Of a DNA stretch of 64,000 nucleotides, positions 9,601 to 17,339 are shown piece by piece (the stretch's first letter is position 1; every line of letters begins with the position of its first letter). Source of the stretch: Kosakonia sp. SMBL-WEM22 (GTDB lineage: Bacteria; Pseudomonadota; Gammaproteobacteria; Enterobacterales; Enterobacteriaceae). The notes beneath the pieces are model-generated. The model saw nothing but the letters and a program-made list of their open reading frames with translations. It searched no databases and was not told the DNA's origin. The stretch lies in the NCBI RefSeq assembly GCF_014490785.1, contig NZ_CP051489.1, positions 93,341 through 157,340 on the forward strand. The letters run 5' to 3'. The position numbers and the translations under genes were made by a program.

Positions 9601-10027
9601 CCGCCACGATACCGGACCCGAACAGCATGCCGGTTTTGGTGTAGGTCACCGAGTCCGGGCGCGCCATCATATAGTCGTAAAGCTGCGCAAGGCGATACCC
9701 GATCCCGGTTGTCACCGAGGCAATGCCGGCCAGCCCCACCGGCACATTATCCGTCACCCACACGGCCGCCGGATCGGTGATATCAATAATCTGAACCGAG
9801 CGTTTCGGCACAAGCAGCACAGAGGTGATCAGCATGAATATCGCCAGCCACTGCACGAACACCATCGGGTTACGGCTTTTGGTAAACGTTGCCAGTACGC
9901 CGAGCACCGAGAAAGTGCCTGCGATACGCAGCAGGGTGCTCCACGTCCCGGTGCCGAGGATGCCGACGACCGCGTCAAACGCAGACTTCCACATCCCGCC
10001 ACCGTAGATGGTATAGATTTCAAGCAT
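6677..10027 (-). CDS. traG: TraG pilus assembly, mating-pair stabilisation and exclusion target
   Basis: Large inner-membrane protein. The N-terminal part is needed for pilus assembly; the C-terminal part reaches into the periplasm or recipient for mating-pair stabilisation and is read by TraS. Hydrophobic segments lie near the start (LLRIAGTFSVLGVLATF, WLAIFMLITSVLLVP) and around residues 335-450. The C-terminal third is low-complexity (Ser, Gly, Asn, His, Gln) and ends with a charged AT-rich tail. At 1116 residues it is longer than F TraG (938). The start is the ATG at 10027, which forms ATGA with the traH stop and restores the family start MLEIYTIYGGG. Confidence 0.93.
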   Translation of the reverse strand: MLEIYTIYGGGMWKSAFDAVVGILGTGTWSTLLRIAGTFSVLGVLATFTKSRNPMVFVQWLAIFMLITSVLLVPKRSVQIIDITDPAAVWVTDNVPVGLAGIASVTTGIGYRLAQLYDYMMARPDSVTYTKTGMLFGSGIVAESSDIQTQNPELAQMLPDYVENCVIGDILLNHKYTVNQLLNTTDPLGLITSNPSPLRGIFKTTSTNREFLTCQQAASQIQTLAGQDSQLTSPTFSMLTQRIFGNRMNGAVMLANAMNESYGFFYAGGMSAAQIMKNNVTNSAIRQGIRGFAARSSDTANLLNLATESAATKQRLSWAAGSTLATRQLPFLQSLMMLILVCLFPLVIALAAANHSLFGLNTLKLYIGGFLYFQMWPVMFAILNYAATFWLQTKTGGTPLVLSNRDAVALQHSDVANLAGYCAMSIPVLSFFLTKGAAAMGSQLAGSVMSSMAFGSAGVASTTADGNWSFNNMSMDNLNQNKMDTNMVQRQGQQTWQADNGSSHTLTSSGQNVIDGSGAMSNLPVNMRLSQLASSGFQEQARMSQVQAQTALDGYNHSVTSGWSQLEQVTKQSGSTENISNGSENSQAVNASRGANMMMSAAENYAKAKNISTQQAYNELMDISNQGSLSAGVKATASGGVNLAVVKFGAEGHLGADLRHSTGSSRGIQDSGMSSNEHRHDENSQAVRDFKQGMDMVSSSRVNESAIHSENAGTSNVQQLAATLNDAQSQYHQFTTSSTNSNEFSRMATLAQNESASLDTNYTQEFVDWASNRYGDKAQSMLTSAPTAREAAMEFVNERLKPEIMGDYGQGRSDLQSGNEHAAFSGEHIVRTAGEPQPLNAAMSSHGGQSEGGTYSPASSGNQHFASESGNHTVSGGNHAAGSETGGSQTYRNESGSAPLTTGSQTAGSEISGYGNTEHRSVSGVTTPGSHARANGPDEPVTNSPSGRFSESGSMETHRAGGNNIQHHHTEQTGHSHSAPQTPVNNVGGSGQQVRGGKVPGEDMQTAFQQNQSRLQEQAGQGFAPQEEMHQRVAAQRSANEQNINRSSVEIGKKQSTVQASSDMLKDESNNAQGKFNLERKEKEYDQSSNFNPFNELDPGKLKDEIDDMKKNGIKR

Positions 10028-11391
10028 CAGGGGTTCCCCCACTTGTAGTTGCTCTGGTATGAGCCGGAAACGATGGTTGAGACCTGCTGCTGCAGGTACT
10101 GCATGTTGCGGTCGATGCCGTCCAGCGCATTCTGGTCAGCTGCTGACTGGAGTTTCATGTCAGCCAGCAGTCCCTGAGCATGGAGGACGTTGTCGCGCAG
10201 TTTTGAGGCCGCTTCTTCCGGCCAGTTTTTCCCGGCCATCGAGAGCGAGGCCTGCTTGACCAGCTCCTGGAGGTACTGAATCATCAGGTCCTGGGCAATG
10301 AAGTCACTGACCTGCAGCAGGTACGTCGCGCTCTGCCCCATACTCTGGGCGTTGGTGAGATACTTCAGCACCGGCACGGAGGTGGTGTTCACGAACCCCT
10401 TTTCCTGATCCGACAGCGGGGTGTCATTGACCAGTTTCGACTGCATTGAGAGCATCAGGTTTTTCACCAGCGTGACCAGCCCGTTCTGCTCCTGAACGTT
10501 GATGCTCACCACCACCGGCGTCAGGCATACCGACTCTTCGTCGCAGCCATACACCTTCGCGGTGCCGCCCCGCATCAACACCTTAACCAGATCGCGGTTA
10601 TCAACCAGCGGCGTCAGGATGGTCACCTGCCCTTCCTTGTTGAAGATGATGGAGCCGACAGCGCTCATGACCAGTTCTTTCAGCTGGCGGTTGTTGTCAA
10701 AAAGCCGGTTGCGGCTGAGCGCATCCCAGATAAGGTTTTTGTTTTTCAGGACCTGATCCTTGTCCTTGTCGCTGGCACGGCTTGTCACACTGTCACTCTT
10801 GCCGCCTACAGTGCATCCCTGACGGGAGGCTGCCCAGTCCGCGAACATGTTGCTTTCGCCGGCGATGTCCTGACAGATTTTCTGCTGAGAGACCTGGGTG
10901 ACCGGCCACAGACCGCCGATGATGCCCTGCGCAGCCTGACACGAACTCATGTTCATGGAGTTGACGTCGTTGGCCAGCTTCTGCAGGAAGTCCTTCGCCT
11001 GCTTCAGCTCCGGCACCATCGTCTGCAGCGCGAGATCGAAGGCGTAGCCCTGGGCGTTGCTCATGATTTGCTTCACGAAGCGCTGAATTTCTTCCCCGCT
11101 GATCATGGAGAAGGAGCCGAGATAGGCATCGATACCGCCGCAGCCGGCGTTCAGGGAGGGCACCTGCATCGAGATTAGCTGGACGTTTTTGACCGGGTTA
11201 CGCAGATAAACCGACCCGCCGGTGAAGTACCCGGCGGCCTGCCCCTGCCACGCCTGCGCCTGGGTGACGTTGCCGCTGTAGCCGAGGCTGCCAAAGAAGC
11301 CGTTGAGATCGCCGTTCACGTCAGCCTGTGCGGGTGTGATGACCATGCCGGTCAGGAAGACGGCTGCTGCCGTCAGGAGAGGCTTAATCAT
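10027..11391 (-). CDS. traH: TraH pilus assembly protein
   Basis: Periplasmic/outer-membrane-associated protein needed for F pilus extension and retraction; it works with TraF, TraU, TraW, TrbB, TrbC and TrbI. It has a signal peptide (MIKPLLTAAAVFLTGMVITPAQA) and the family motifs DLNGFFGSLGYSGNVT, GGSVYLRNP and QVPSLNAGCGGIDAYLGSF. A coiled-coil-prone C-terminus follows. Length 454 is close to F TraH (458). It overlaps traG by ATGA. Confidence 0.95.
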   Translation of the reverse strand: MIKPLLTAAAVFLTGMVITPAQADVNGDLNGFFGSLGYSGNVTQAQAWQGQAAGYFTGGSVYLRNPVKNVQLISMQVPSLNAGCGGIDAYLGSFSMISGEEIQRFVKQIMSNAQGYAFDLALQTMVPELKQAKDFLQKLANDVNSMNMSSCQAAQGIIGGLWPVTQVSQQKICQDIAGESNMFADWAASRQGCTVGGKSDSVTSRASDKDKDQVLKNKNLIWDALSRNRLFDNNRQLKELVMSAVGSIIFNKEGQVTILTPLVDNRDLVKVLMRGGTAKVYGCDEESVCLTPVVVSINVQEQNGLVTLVKNLMLSMQSKLVNDTPLSDQEKGFVNTTSVPVLKYLTNAQSMGQSATYLLQVSDFIAQDLMIQYLQELVKQASLSMAGKNWPEEAASKLRDNVLHAQGLLADMKLQSAADQNALDGIDRNMQYLQQQVSTIVSGSYQSNYKWGNP

Positions 11392-11764
11392 GGATATTCT
11401 CCTGCACAGCGGGCTGACGTGTGAGACGGCGGTGAAGCACGCCGGCGAACTCTCTGGCCACCATCACCAGGACGCTGAGGCAGAGCAGCACCAGAACCCC
11501 GACCAGAAACGACAGCACCATGTAGTCCGGGTAGTGAATGAGGATGGAAAGCGTAAACTGCTCGCCGCGCGTCACATCCGGGCGCAGTGACATCAGCGTT
11601 TCCAGTGTGAGGCCGGTGCATCGCAGGTAAACGACATGCACGACAAGCAGAAAAATCGCCGCACTCAGCAGTTGCCAGAAGGCTTTCTCTGTGGCGGCTT
11701 TTCCCGGCTCGTCGCTCATCATGATCTTCATAACAGCAATTAACCCTGTTCTGAGGCTGTTCAT
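11384..11764 (-). CDS. trbF: TrbF-position membrane protein
   Basis: A 126-residue protein directly upstream of traH, the place and size of trbF in F. Two strong hydrophobic segments are present (FWQLLSAAIFLLVVHVVYL and YMVLSFLVGVLVLLCLSVLVMVA). The ATG at 11764 (MNSLRTGLIAVMK) is preferred because it overlaps the stop of a small upstream frame (TAATG). The role of TrbF is unknown even in F. The symbol is given by synteny and topology. Confidence 0.6.
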   Translation of the reverse strand: MNSLRTGLIAVMKIMMSDEPGKAATEKAFWQLLSAAIFLLVVHVVYLRCTGLTLETLMSLRPDVTRGEQFTLSILIHYPDYMVLSFLVGVLVLLCLSVLVMVAREFAGVLHRRLTRQPAVQENIHD

Positions 11765-11889
11765 TACGCGCACTCCTTCAGCTGAGCATCCGTAAATCGG
11801 GCATCGAGTGGATCGTCGACCGGAAACGCCCTGCTGTCCTGCAGGCATGCGCAACCGGTACGCGGTGAAGCATACGGTGTTGTGGTCAT
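11764..11889 (-). CDS. Possible 41-residue small protein between trbB and trbF
   Basis: A short frame starting MTTTPYASPRTGCACLQ and ending DAQLKECA, with its TAA overlapping the trbF start. It has no signal peptide. F has trbJ at this position, but no similarity can be claimed. It is supported only by the coupled stop/start and by filling the gap exactly. Confidence 0.35.
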   Translation of the reverse strand: MTTTPYASPRTGCACLQDSRAFPVDDPLDARFTDAQLKECA

Positions 11890-11906
11890 TCTGTTTTCCG
11901 TGTGTA

Positions 11907-12509
11907 TTACTGAGGTGTTACCTGCGCATTTGCCGGCAGCGGGGGAAGTGACTGTGGATCAATCTGGTCCATATCAGCCTGAATCAGGCTGGCGTAGCGG
12001 CTCTCCAGCGTGCCGATATCCATCACACCCTGCGTCAGGGGGTAGGCCCGCAGGGTGTGGACGTTGACCATGAACGCGGTCGGCGTGGCTATGGGCAGCC
12101 CGTTGCCAAAGAACGTCATGATTTCGTCCGCCAGGGGCAGAACCGGATCGCTTTTGCGCGGAATGAGCGGCACCGGAAACGAGGCATCGCCACCGCCATC
12201 GAGCGTGTAGGGATACACCCGGATGTTGTGCTGGTCGGCCCAGCTCTTCAGGTCAGGATCAAACTTCGCGCTGTACTGACAGTGTGCCTGCATGAAGACG
12301 ACCACGGCGTAATCCGTCATGTTGACGCGGCGGCCGTCAGGCAGCTGCATCAGGCTCTGCGGGTCGGCCGGTTTTACCGGCGTCTCCGTCGCGGGTTGCT
12401 GCTGTGTGATTTTTGCCGCATCGAGGGCAGCAATTTCATCCCGCGCACCGGCGCTGGCCAGCAGGGGAAACAGCAGTAAAAGCGCGGTCAGGGCATTACT
12501 TTTCATCCT
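11907..12509 (-). CDS. trbB: TrbB thioredoxin-like periplasmic protein with CxxS
   Basis: Thioredoxin-fold protein that in F acts as a disulfide isomerase for pilus assembly proteins such as TraH, TraU and TraN. The signal peptide is MKSNALTALLLLFPLLASAGA. The family core is clear (VVVFMQAHCQYSAKFDP, YPYTLDGGGD, PTAFMVNVHTLRAYPL). Where F TrbB has CPYC this protein has CQYS, so the resolving cysteine is missing. The start at 12509 is chosen because it gives a clean signal peptide. The gene overlaps its upstream neighbour. Confidence 0.9.
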   Translation of the reverse strand, partial: RMKSNALTALLLLFPLLASAGARDEIAALDAAKITQQQPATETPVKPADPQSLMQLPDGRRVNMTDYAVVVFMQAHCQYSAKFDPDLKSWADQHNIRVYPYTLDGGGDASFPVPLIPRKSDPVLPLADEIMTFFGNGLPIATPTAFMVNVHTLRAYPLTQGVMDIGTLESRYASLIQADMDQIDPQSLPPLPANAQVTPQ

Positions 12510-12723
12510 GCACCTCCGGGATAACGTCATGGCGGTGTCGCCAGTACCACCACCGGTTACAGGCCAGAAGCAGCGCGGAGAGCGCCATCAGGAGATAGCC
12601 TCCCCACAGGCACATTAACTGGGTAAGCCAGGGGTATGCCCCGGTGATATCGCTGAGGCACTTGAACATGATGCCGGCAAAGAAAATGACGACAATCTCA
12701 GACAGGGACAGGGCTTTCATCAT
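12496..12723 (-). CDS. TraQ-position small membrane protein
   Basis: A 75-residue protein with two hydrophobic segments (EIVVIFFAGIMFKCL; LTQLMCLWGGYLLMALSALLLA) and a basic His/Arg-rich tail. In F, traQ lies just upstream of trbB. It encodes an inner-membrane chaperone that inserts propilin, with similar size and topology, including a Pro-Trp between the two membrane segments (here AYPWLTQ). The assignment to TraQ rests on position, topology and faint pattern similarity. Confidence 0.5.
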   Translation of the reverse strand: MMKALSLSEIVVIFFAGIMFKCLSDITGAYPWLTQLMCLWGGYLLMALSALLLACNRWWYWRHRHDVIPEVQDEK

Positions 12724-13088
12724 TTCACCTCTGCCGTTTTTTTATTCTTCTTTGCCATCAGAAGATGAATGAGGCCGCCGGCAAGCAGCAGTGCTTCAAT
12801 GACGCATAACGGTACCCACAGGCGCTGTTCTTTCACTGTAATGAGGACGGCACTGATATTTTCTGACACGGTGACGGGCACAACCACTTCGGGAGCAAGG
12901 CATCCCGAATGGCTGACAGGGCACATCTCAGCGTAGGCATCACGCACCTGCCAGAGAGTGGCGGTATCGGTCAGTGCATATGAAACGTATTCAGACAGCC
13001 AGATACTGAACATCAGTCCGGAAGGCAAAAAGAAGAAAAACAGGAGCGAGTTTTCCAGTATCCAGGAAAACCATTGAGGAAGTTTCAT
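12720..13088 (-). CDS. Tra-operon membrane protein, unknown
   Basis: A 122-residue protein with two membrane segments (about 10-30 and 90-110) enclosing an 80-residue loop with two cysteines (AEMCPVSHSGCLAPE). The short basic C-terminus (KKNKKTAEVK) suggests that end is cytoplasmic. Its topology matches the next two genes upstream (13222-13689 and 13712-14095), which also show two membrane segments around a cysteine-containing loop. All three could be one family of accessory periplasmic-loop proteins. Confidence 0.65.
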   Translation of the reverse strand: MKLPQWFSWILENSLLFFFFLPSGLMFSIWLSEYVSYALTDTATLWQVRDAYAEMCPVSHSGCLAPEVVVPVTVSENISAVLITVKEQRLWVPLCVIEALLLAGGLIHLLMAKKNKKTAEVK

Positions 13089-13221
13089 GAAATGCCTCGT
13101 TTAGCAGGTAACGAAATGAGTGTTGAACAGGAGAAACAGACAGCACACCGACCGGCACTCAGTGCATGCAGAGCGGTGTCAGCTGAAAGCTGAATCTCAG
13201 AGGGACAATGGTTTCATGGTG

Positions 13222-13689
13222 CTATTCCTTCTCCTGCAAAGTCTTACGCAATGATTTCACCTTCCGGCCTGCCCACTCAGCGGCCTCCGGAACGCCAGGC
13301 TTACTGCCCAAAAACCACCAGAAAAACGCGCCGGCAAACGCAACGGTCACATACAAATTGCGTATCAGACGATCCACATTTTTCTGCCAGGCAATGGCAT
13401 CAACGGCCGCGCGCTCACACCTGACCGGCGGCGCTGCAGCGATACCGTTCCCCTGTGGCATAACCGTTTCAACGGGCGTGCTGAGGGGCGGCGCACAACC
13501 CCATATTTTTCCGGGCGGGGCGTCCACGACCAGATCGCGGGCGGCATCCAGAAACGTACCGGTAACAGAGTTATTGAACGTAAGCAGCATAAAAAGGAGG
13601 AACAGAACCAGTGACGGCGCGGTGACTAAACTGAACCAGGCAGCACGCCAGCAGGCGCGCAGGCTCCGGGCAGCACGGTATGTACTCAT
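13222..13689 (-). CDS. Tra-operon membrane protein, unknown
   Basis: A 155-residue protein with a basic N-terminus, one membrane segment at about 18-38 and another at about 115-132 (LYVTVAFAGAFFWWFLG). Between them is a loop with cysteines (KIWGCAPPLS; PVRCERAAVD). It resembles the upstream neighbour in layout: both have a first segment followed by an FxxAAR motif (FLDAARDLV here, FVSAARTFSE there). They are probably distant paralogues. The function is not recognised. Confidence 0.65.
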   Translation of the reverse strand: MSTYRAARSLRACWRAAWFSLVTAPSLVLFLLFMLLTFNNSVTGTFLDAARDLVVDAPPGKIWGCAPPLSTPVETVMPQGNGIAAAPPVRCERAAVDAIAWQKNVDRLIRNLYVTVAFAGAFFWWFLGSKPGVPEAAEWAGRKVKSLRKTLQEKE

Positions 13690-13711
13690 GGGTAATCCTC
13701 AGAAGAAAGGG

Positions 13712-14095
13712 TCAGTGACCTTCACGCCGGTTAGCAGATGAAGGCATGTTTAACAGGCACCACACGGGAAAATTCAGTAGCGCGATAAGCAGGTAAAATT
13801 TCACCAGGAACCGATCGCCCTTCAGGATGAAATCTGACTCAGGCGTGACGCGCTGCAGACACGGTCGCGGCCAGGGGTCATCCAGCGGCACCACCGCGCA
13901 GTCGTGGCTGACAGGCTGTGCGGGTGTCACGGGCACTGTCTCGCTGAACGTTCTCGCCGCGCTGACGAAAAACGCCGACGGCGACGGAACGGACAGCACC
14001 AGTGCCAGCAGTAAGATGCCGGGGGCAGTGATAAAGCAGAAAAACACCGCCTGAAGCCCCGACAACACGTTTCCGGCGATCCGGATTTTATTCAC
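13712..14095 (-). CDS. Tra-operon membrane protein, unknown (GTG start)
   Basis: A 127-residue protein with two membrane segments (LQAVFFCFITAPGILLLALVL; FYLLIALLNFPVWCLLN) and a periplasmic-type loop carrying cysteines (SHDCAVVPL, RPCLQRV). The GTG at 14095 (VNKIRIAGN) is chosen because GAGGAG stands 6-7 bases before it, just after the traF stop. It is likely related to the next gene downstream (13222-13689). It occupies the traF-trbB interval, where F has trbA, artA and traQ. Confidence 0.65.
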   Translation of the reverse strand: MNKIRIAGNVLSGLQAVFFCFITAPGILLLALVLSVPSPSAFFVSAARTFSETVPVTPAQPVSHDCAVVPLDDPWPRPCLQRVTPESDFILKGDRFLVKFYLLIALLNFPVWCLLNMPSSANRREGH

Positions 14096-14105
14096 GGGAG
14101 ACTCC

Positions 14106-14888
14106 TCAGAAGTTGGGTTTAAAGCCGGTGGACACATTCAGGAAGCGCTTCGCCAGGTCATCCTGGGTCATGAAGCCGTAGACCAGCGGCTGGAAGTTGC
14201 GGCTGCGCGGGTCAACCAGAAACAGTGCCGGGAAGTGCGAGATACGCATGGCCTGTATCTGCCCGTTGTCCGGGCGACTGTCCGGAAGCGACGGTGCCAC
14301 CTGCCCGTCAACCGAGACCGGAATAAGGGACAGATGGTTAATCTTCGCAAAATCGGCCACCACACCGGCCATCTGCGCATCGATCGGGTCACTGCCCCGG
14401 TAGAAGTAAAACAGCCCGTACTGCTGCCCCATCTTCGCAATCGCCTCCTGACGCTGCGCCTGATCGCGGGACTGTACCAGCGGTGCCATGCTGTTGTAGT
14501 GCGGGTACTCCAGGTTGTAGTCCAGCTCCGGGTGCGTCAGCTGCGCGGCGGCAAACGACTGACTGAACATGCTGCTGCGGTCGGTCCAGAACTTCTGCCA
14601 CTTGAGGTACGTGGCCGTGTTCTCCCGCGTCGGGTACAGGATGGCGCGGTTAAGCGCCTCCATTGTGTACTGACGCAGCACCTTCGCCTGCTCCTGCGCC
14701 GTCATTTTGCTCAGGTCCGGCACGCGCGGCTTCTGAGGCGGGGGCTGAACCGGCGGCGGCGCGGGGGCTTTTTTCGGCTCGTTGTACCAGGACCAGCCCG
14801 TGAACGGCGGTGCCGGCGTGACAATCTCTTCGGCGAATGCCGGGAGTACCATCAGCATCAGCAGCAGGGAAATACTGCGGCGCATCAT
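14106..14888 (-). CDS. traF: TraF pilus assembly protein
   Basis: Periplasmic thioredoxin-fold protein of F pilus assembly. It has a signal peptide (MMRRSISLLLMLMVLPAFA), the PFTGWSWYNEPKK motif, a Pro-rich linker and a C-terminal thioredoxin-like domain (GLFYFYRGSDPIDAQ, HFPALFLVDP) without a CxxC, as in F TraF. Length 260 compares with about 247 in F. The ATG overlaps the traN stop. Confidence 0.93.
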   Translation of the reverse strand: MMRRSISLLLMLMVLPAFAEEIVTPAPPFTGWSWYNEPKKAPAPPPVQPPPQKPRVPDLSKMTAQEQAKVLRQYTMEALNRAILYPTRENTATYLKWQKFWTDRSSMFSQSFAAAQLTHPELDYNLEYPHYNSMAPLVQSRDQAQRQEAIAKMGQQYGLFYFYRGSDPIDAQMAGVVADFAKINHLSLIPVSVDGQVAPSLPDSRPDNGQIQAMRISHFPALFLVDPRSRNFQPLVYGFMTQDDLAKRFLNVSTGFKPNF

Positions 14889-16726
14889 TTTGTACCTCCT
14901 GTCTGTTTCACCTGCGCGGCGATGCGGTCTTTCACCTGCTGCACCATCACCGACGAGTTGGGGACTTTCTGGTTAGCCATCAGGTCCTCGTAGAAGTCAG
15001 CGAAGTTGATACGGTCAAAATCGATACCCTGCAGCTGGGGAACGGTGATGCCGCCGCAGTCGGGGCTGCTGCCGCTGCCGAAACTGACACCCAGCTGATC
15101 GCGTCGCCCCTGCTCCTGAATGATGCGCGCCAGCTTGCCGTCAAAGACGCAGTACACTTTGCTTTTCTGCACGCACTGGCCGAGGACTTCATGGTCACAG
15201 CGTTCGCCCACGCTGACGGTGATTTTCTTCGCTTTTGCTTTCCCCAGCGCCAGCTCATCGTCATTACAGGCGGACAGCCCGGCATCCTGTCCCCAGCCGC
15301 TGTCCTTACAGCAGTTGGAGAAGCCCGCAAACGCCTTACGACAGCTCATCGCCTTACCGGTGAAGGCTTTGACATTTATCTGATCGTCCTTCACATCGGC
15401 GGCGGCGGAGGCGAGACCGGCCAGTTTCGCCACGGCAGTATCAAACCCGCTGTCACCCGCGCCATCGGTGTCACTGCAGTTCCCGGACTGGCAGAAGTAC
15501 GTCCCGCCGCAGATAAGCCCGGTGGAGGAGAAGTTGCGCTGGCACTCGTAGTTCACCACCTCATGCTCACAGTAAGCGCCGGTGGCGGTCTGGCACTGCG
15601 TTCCTGTGACGGTGCAGGCGGGGTTATTCATCAGCGAAGCGCAGGTGCCGTTTGAGCCGGTTTTCTGCAGGTACTGGTCTTCATACTCCCAGCAGTCGCT
15701 GTAAACCTGCTGCGTCTCGCCGTCTATCACCACAGGGCGGTTACCGCCGGGCACGGTGCAGACGCTGGAAACCGGGACGGCACCGTTTTTGTCGAATCCG
15801 CAGGTTTCACGCCAGACCACTTTCGGTACGCTGCTGGTTTTTTTCACCCGGATGACCAGGGAAATTTTCAGCTGCACATGCCGGTTCTTGAAGGTCTGGC
15901 TGCCTGACCCGGAGTGAATGCTGTGCTGATGTTTTGAGGTGAATGCCACGCCGGCCGTCAGCGTGGCAGGAACCGGGGTGAACGCCACATCCTGCGCGCT
16001 GCCCTTGTTGTGCCAGGGAATTTCCGCCCCCAGGACAGAGATGTTCATGTAAAAGCGCGGCTTGTTCCCTAACCGGTCTGACCAGGTGTACGTGGCGCGG
16101 ACAATCTCGCCGCTGACGGTCGGTACAATGGTGACGATATTCATGCCGTTGATCTCCTGCACCGGCTGCTGACTCATTTCGTACTCCACCGTTTTCGTTT
16201 CCCAGGTGGTGCCGCTGCCATCCACCTCAACGGTCGCGCTGCGTTTACAGCTCTGGTTAACCCACACATCCCGCTCGCAGGTGTATTTGTCGAACACGGA
16301 TTTCGTGACCGTGCCCGGCTGACACTGCTGCGGATTACCGGTGCCGTTGACGATATTGTCGGCAGCGCCTTCCGCGTTCTTGCCGGCGGTGATGTAGGGG
16401 GCTTTCGGGTCAATCACCGGCAGCGGGTTTTTCGTGCCGGCTTCGATGACGGCCTGCCCGGCCCCGCTGTTCTGCAGCGCCTGCTGGCCTTTACTGTTCA
16501 GGCCACCGTCGCCGCCTGACACGCCGCCGTAGTACCCCGTTTCGGGCGGGCTGGCGGTATAGCCCGGAATGCTGCCCTGCACCGTGCCGGGATTTTTCAG
16601 GGACGAGGTGCCCTGTGGGGCCTGTCCCTTACCAAAGCCGGCCCCGGCACTCCATGCATCCTGATTCGCATCCGCACGGACCAGGCCACTGGCAAGCAGC
16701 GCCAGAAGAAAAATGACCGGTTTCAT
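14885..16726 (-). CDS. traN: TraN outer-membrane mating-pair stabilisation adhesin
   Basis: Outer-membrane protein that binds a recipient porin or OmpA-type receptor and locks mating pairs. It has a signal peptide (MKPVIFLLALLASGLVRA) and about 22 cysteines in the mature protein, concentrated in the C-terminal two thirds (e.g. CGGTYFCQSGNC, FSNCCKDSGWG). Length 613 is close to F TraN (602). The variable tip domain (roughly residues 170-330) sets receptor choice in known TraN types; the type cannot be set by eye. Confidence 0.94.
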   Translation of the reverse strand: MKPVIFLLALLASGLVRADANQDAWSAGAGFGKGQAPQGTSSLKNPGTVQGSIPGYTASPPETGYYGGVSGGDGGLNSKGQQALQNSGAGQAVIEAGTKNPLPVIDPKAPYITAGKNAEGAADNIVNGTGNPQQCQPGTVTKSVFDKYTCERDVWVNQSCKRSATVEVDGSGTTWETKTVEYEMSQQPVQEINGMNIVTIVPTVSGEIVRATYTWSDRLGNKPRFYMNISVLGAEIPWHNKGSAQDVAFTPVPATLTAGVAFTSKHQHSIHSGSGSQTFKNRHVQLKISLVIRVKKTSSVPKVVWRETCGFDKNGAVPVSSVCTVPGGNRPVVIDGETQQVYSDCWEYEDQYLQKTGSNGTCASLMNNPACTVTGTQCQTATGAYCEHEVVNYECQRNFSSTGLICGGTYFCQSGNCSDTDGAGDSGFDTAVAKLAGLASAAADVKDDQINVKAFTGKAMSCRKAFAGFSNCCKDSGWGQDAGLSACNDDELALGKAKAKKITVSVGERCDHEVLGQCVQKSKVYCVFDGKLARIIQEQGRRDQLGVSFGSGSSPDCGGITVPQLQGIDFDRINFADFYEDLMANQKVPNSSVMVQQVKDRIAAQVKQTGGTK

Positions 16727-17331
16727 CGGGCGGCCTCCAGCAGCTGGCGTGCCGTGGCGGCACAGTCGCCGTCAGACGCCACCTTCTCCAGGGCCTGCTG
16801 CAGCGGGAGACTGCCGCGAATGACGTCGTAATGCCCCGGACAGGTGACGACCAGCGCCGGCACGGCGGTGATGTGATAGTCGCTGTACAGCGTCGGATCT
16901 ATCTGAACGCCGATGTCCTTGTCCTCTCTGGCCAGCTCAAACATGGCCGCCGCGGTCTGGCGGAAATCGTTGTTGCGAAGCCCGCGCAGGGTGGCCGGAA
17001 TGTTCAGGCGGTGAGCATCCTTCAGCATCGGCACCAGGCCTTCGCGCGGCAGCCCCAGGCTGACAAAGTAAATGGCCGGAAAGGTCTTTTTCTCACCGTC
17101 AGGATGTTCTGCCGCGATCCCCTGCTGAAGACGCGACATCAGGTCCTGCTGCTGCGCCGGCAGCGTCACCGTCTGCCCGGACAGCGTGTCTTTGAAAGCC
17201 TGTAAATTATCCTGCTGCTGTTTCATCCACGCCCGGTCACGGGCGGAAACGTCAGCCTGCTCACTGGCTTCGGCGCAATGGCAGAGCACCAGGCTGCCGG
17301 CAAGCAGCGCCCGGAAAAGAGTATTTTTCAT
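16723..17331 (-). CDS. trbC: TrbC pilus assembly protein
   Basis: Periplasmic F pilus assembly protein (F-type TrbC, thioredoxin-like fold, partner of TraW). It has a signal peptide (MKNTLFRALLAGSLVLCHCAEA). The motifs FVSLGLPREGLVPMLKDAHRLNIPATLRG (about residues 95-123) and VPALVVTCPGHYDVIRGS are typical of the family. At 202 residues it is close to F TrbC (212). It overlaps traN by ATGA. Confidence 0.92.
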   Translation of the reverse strand: MKNTLFRALLAGSLVLCHCAEASEQADVSARDRAWMKQQQDNLQAFKDTLSGQTVTLPAQQQDLMSRLQQGIAAEHPDGEKKTFPAIYFVSLGLPREGLVPMLKDAHRLNIPATLRGLRNNDFRQTAAAMFELAREDKDIGVQIDPTLYSDYHITAVPALVVTCPGHYDVIRGSLPLQQALEKVASDGDCAATARQLLEAAR

Positions 17332-17339
17332 GGAAGACC

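Noticed and set aside
9305..10048. Rightward open frames of 200-320 codons within the tra region (also 14235-14993, 14837-15655, 20777-21739)
   Set aside because: All lie opposite clear tra genes, have Arg/His-rich composition and no recognisable domain.
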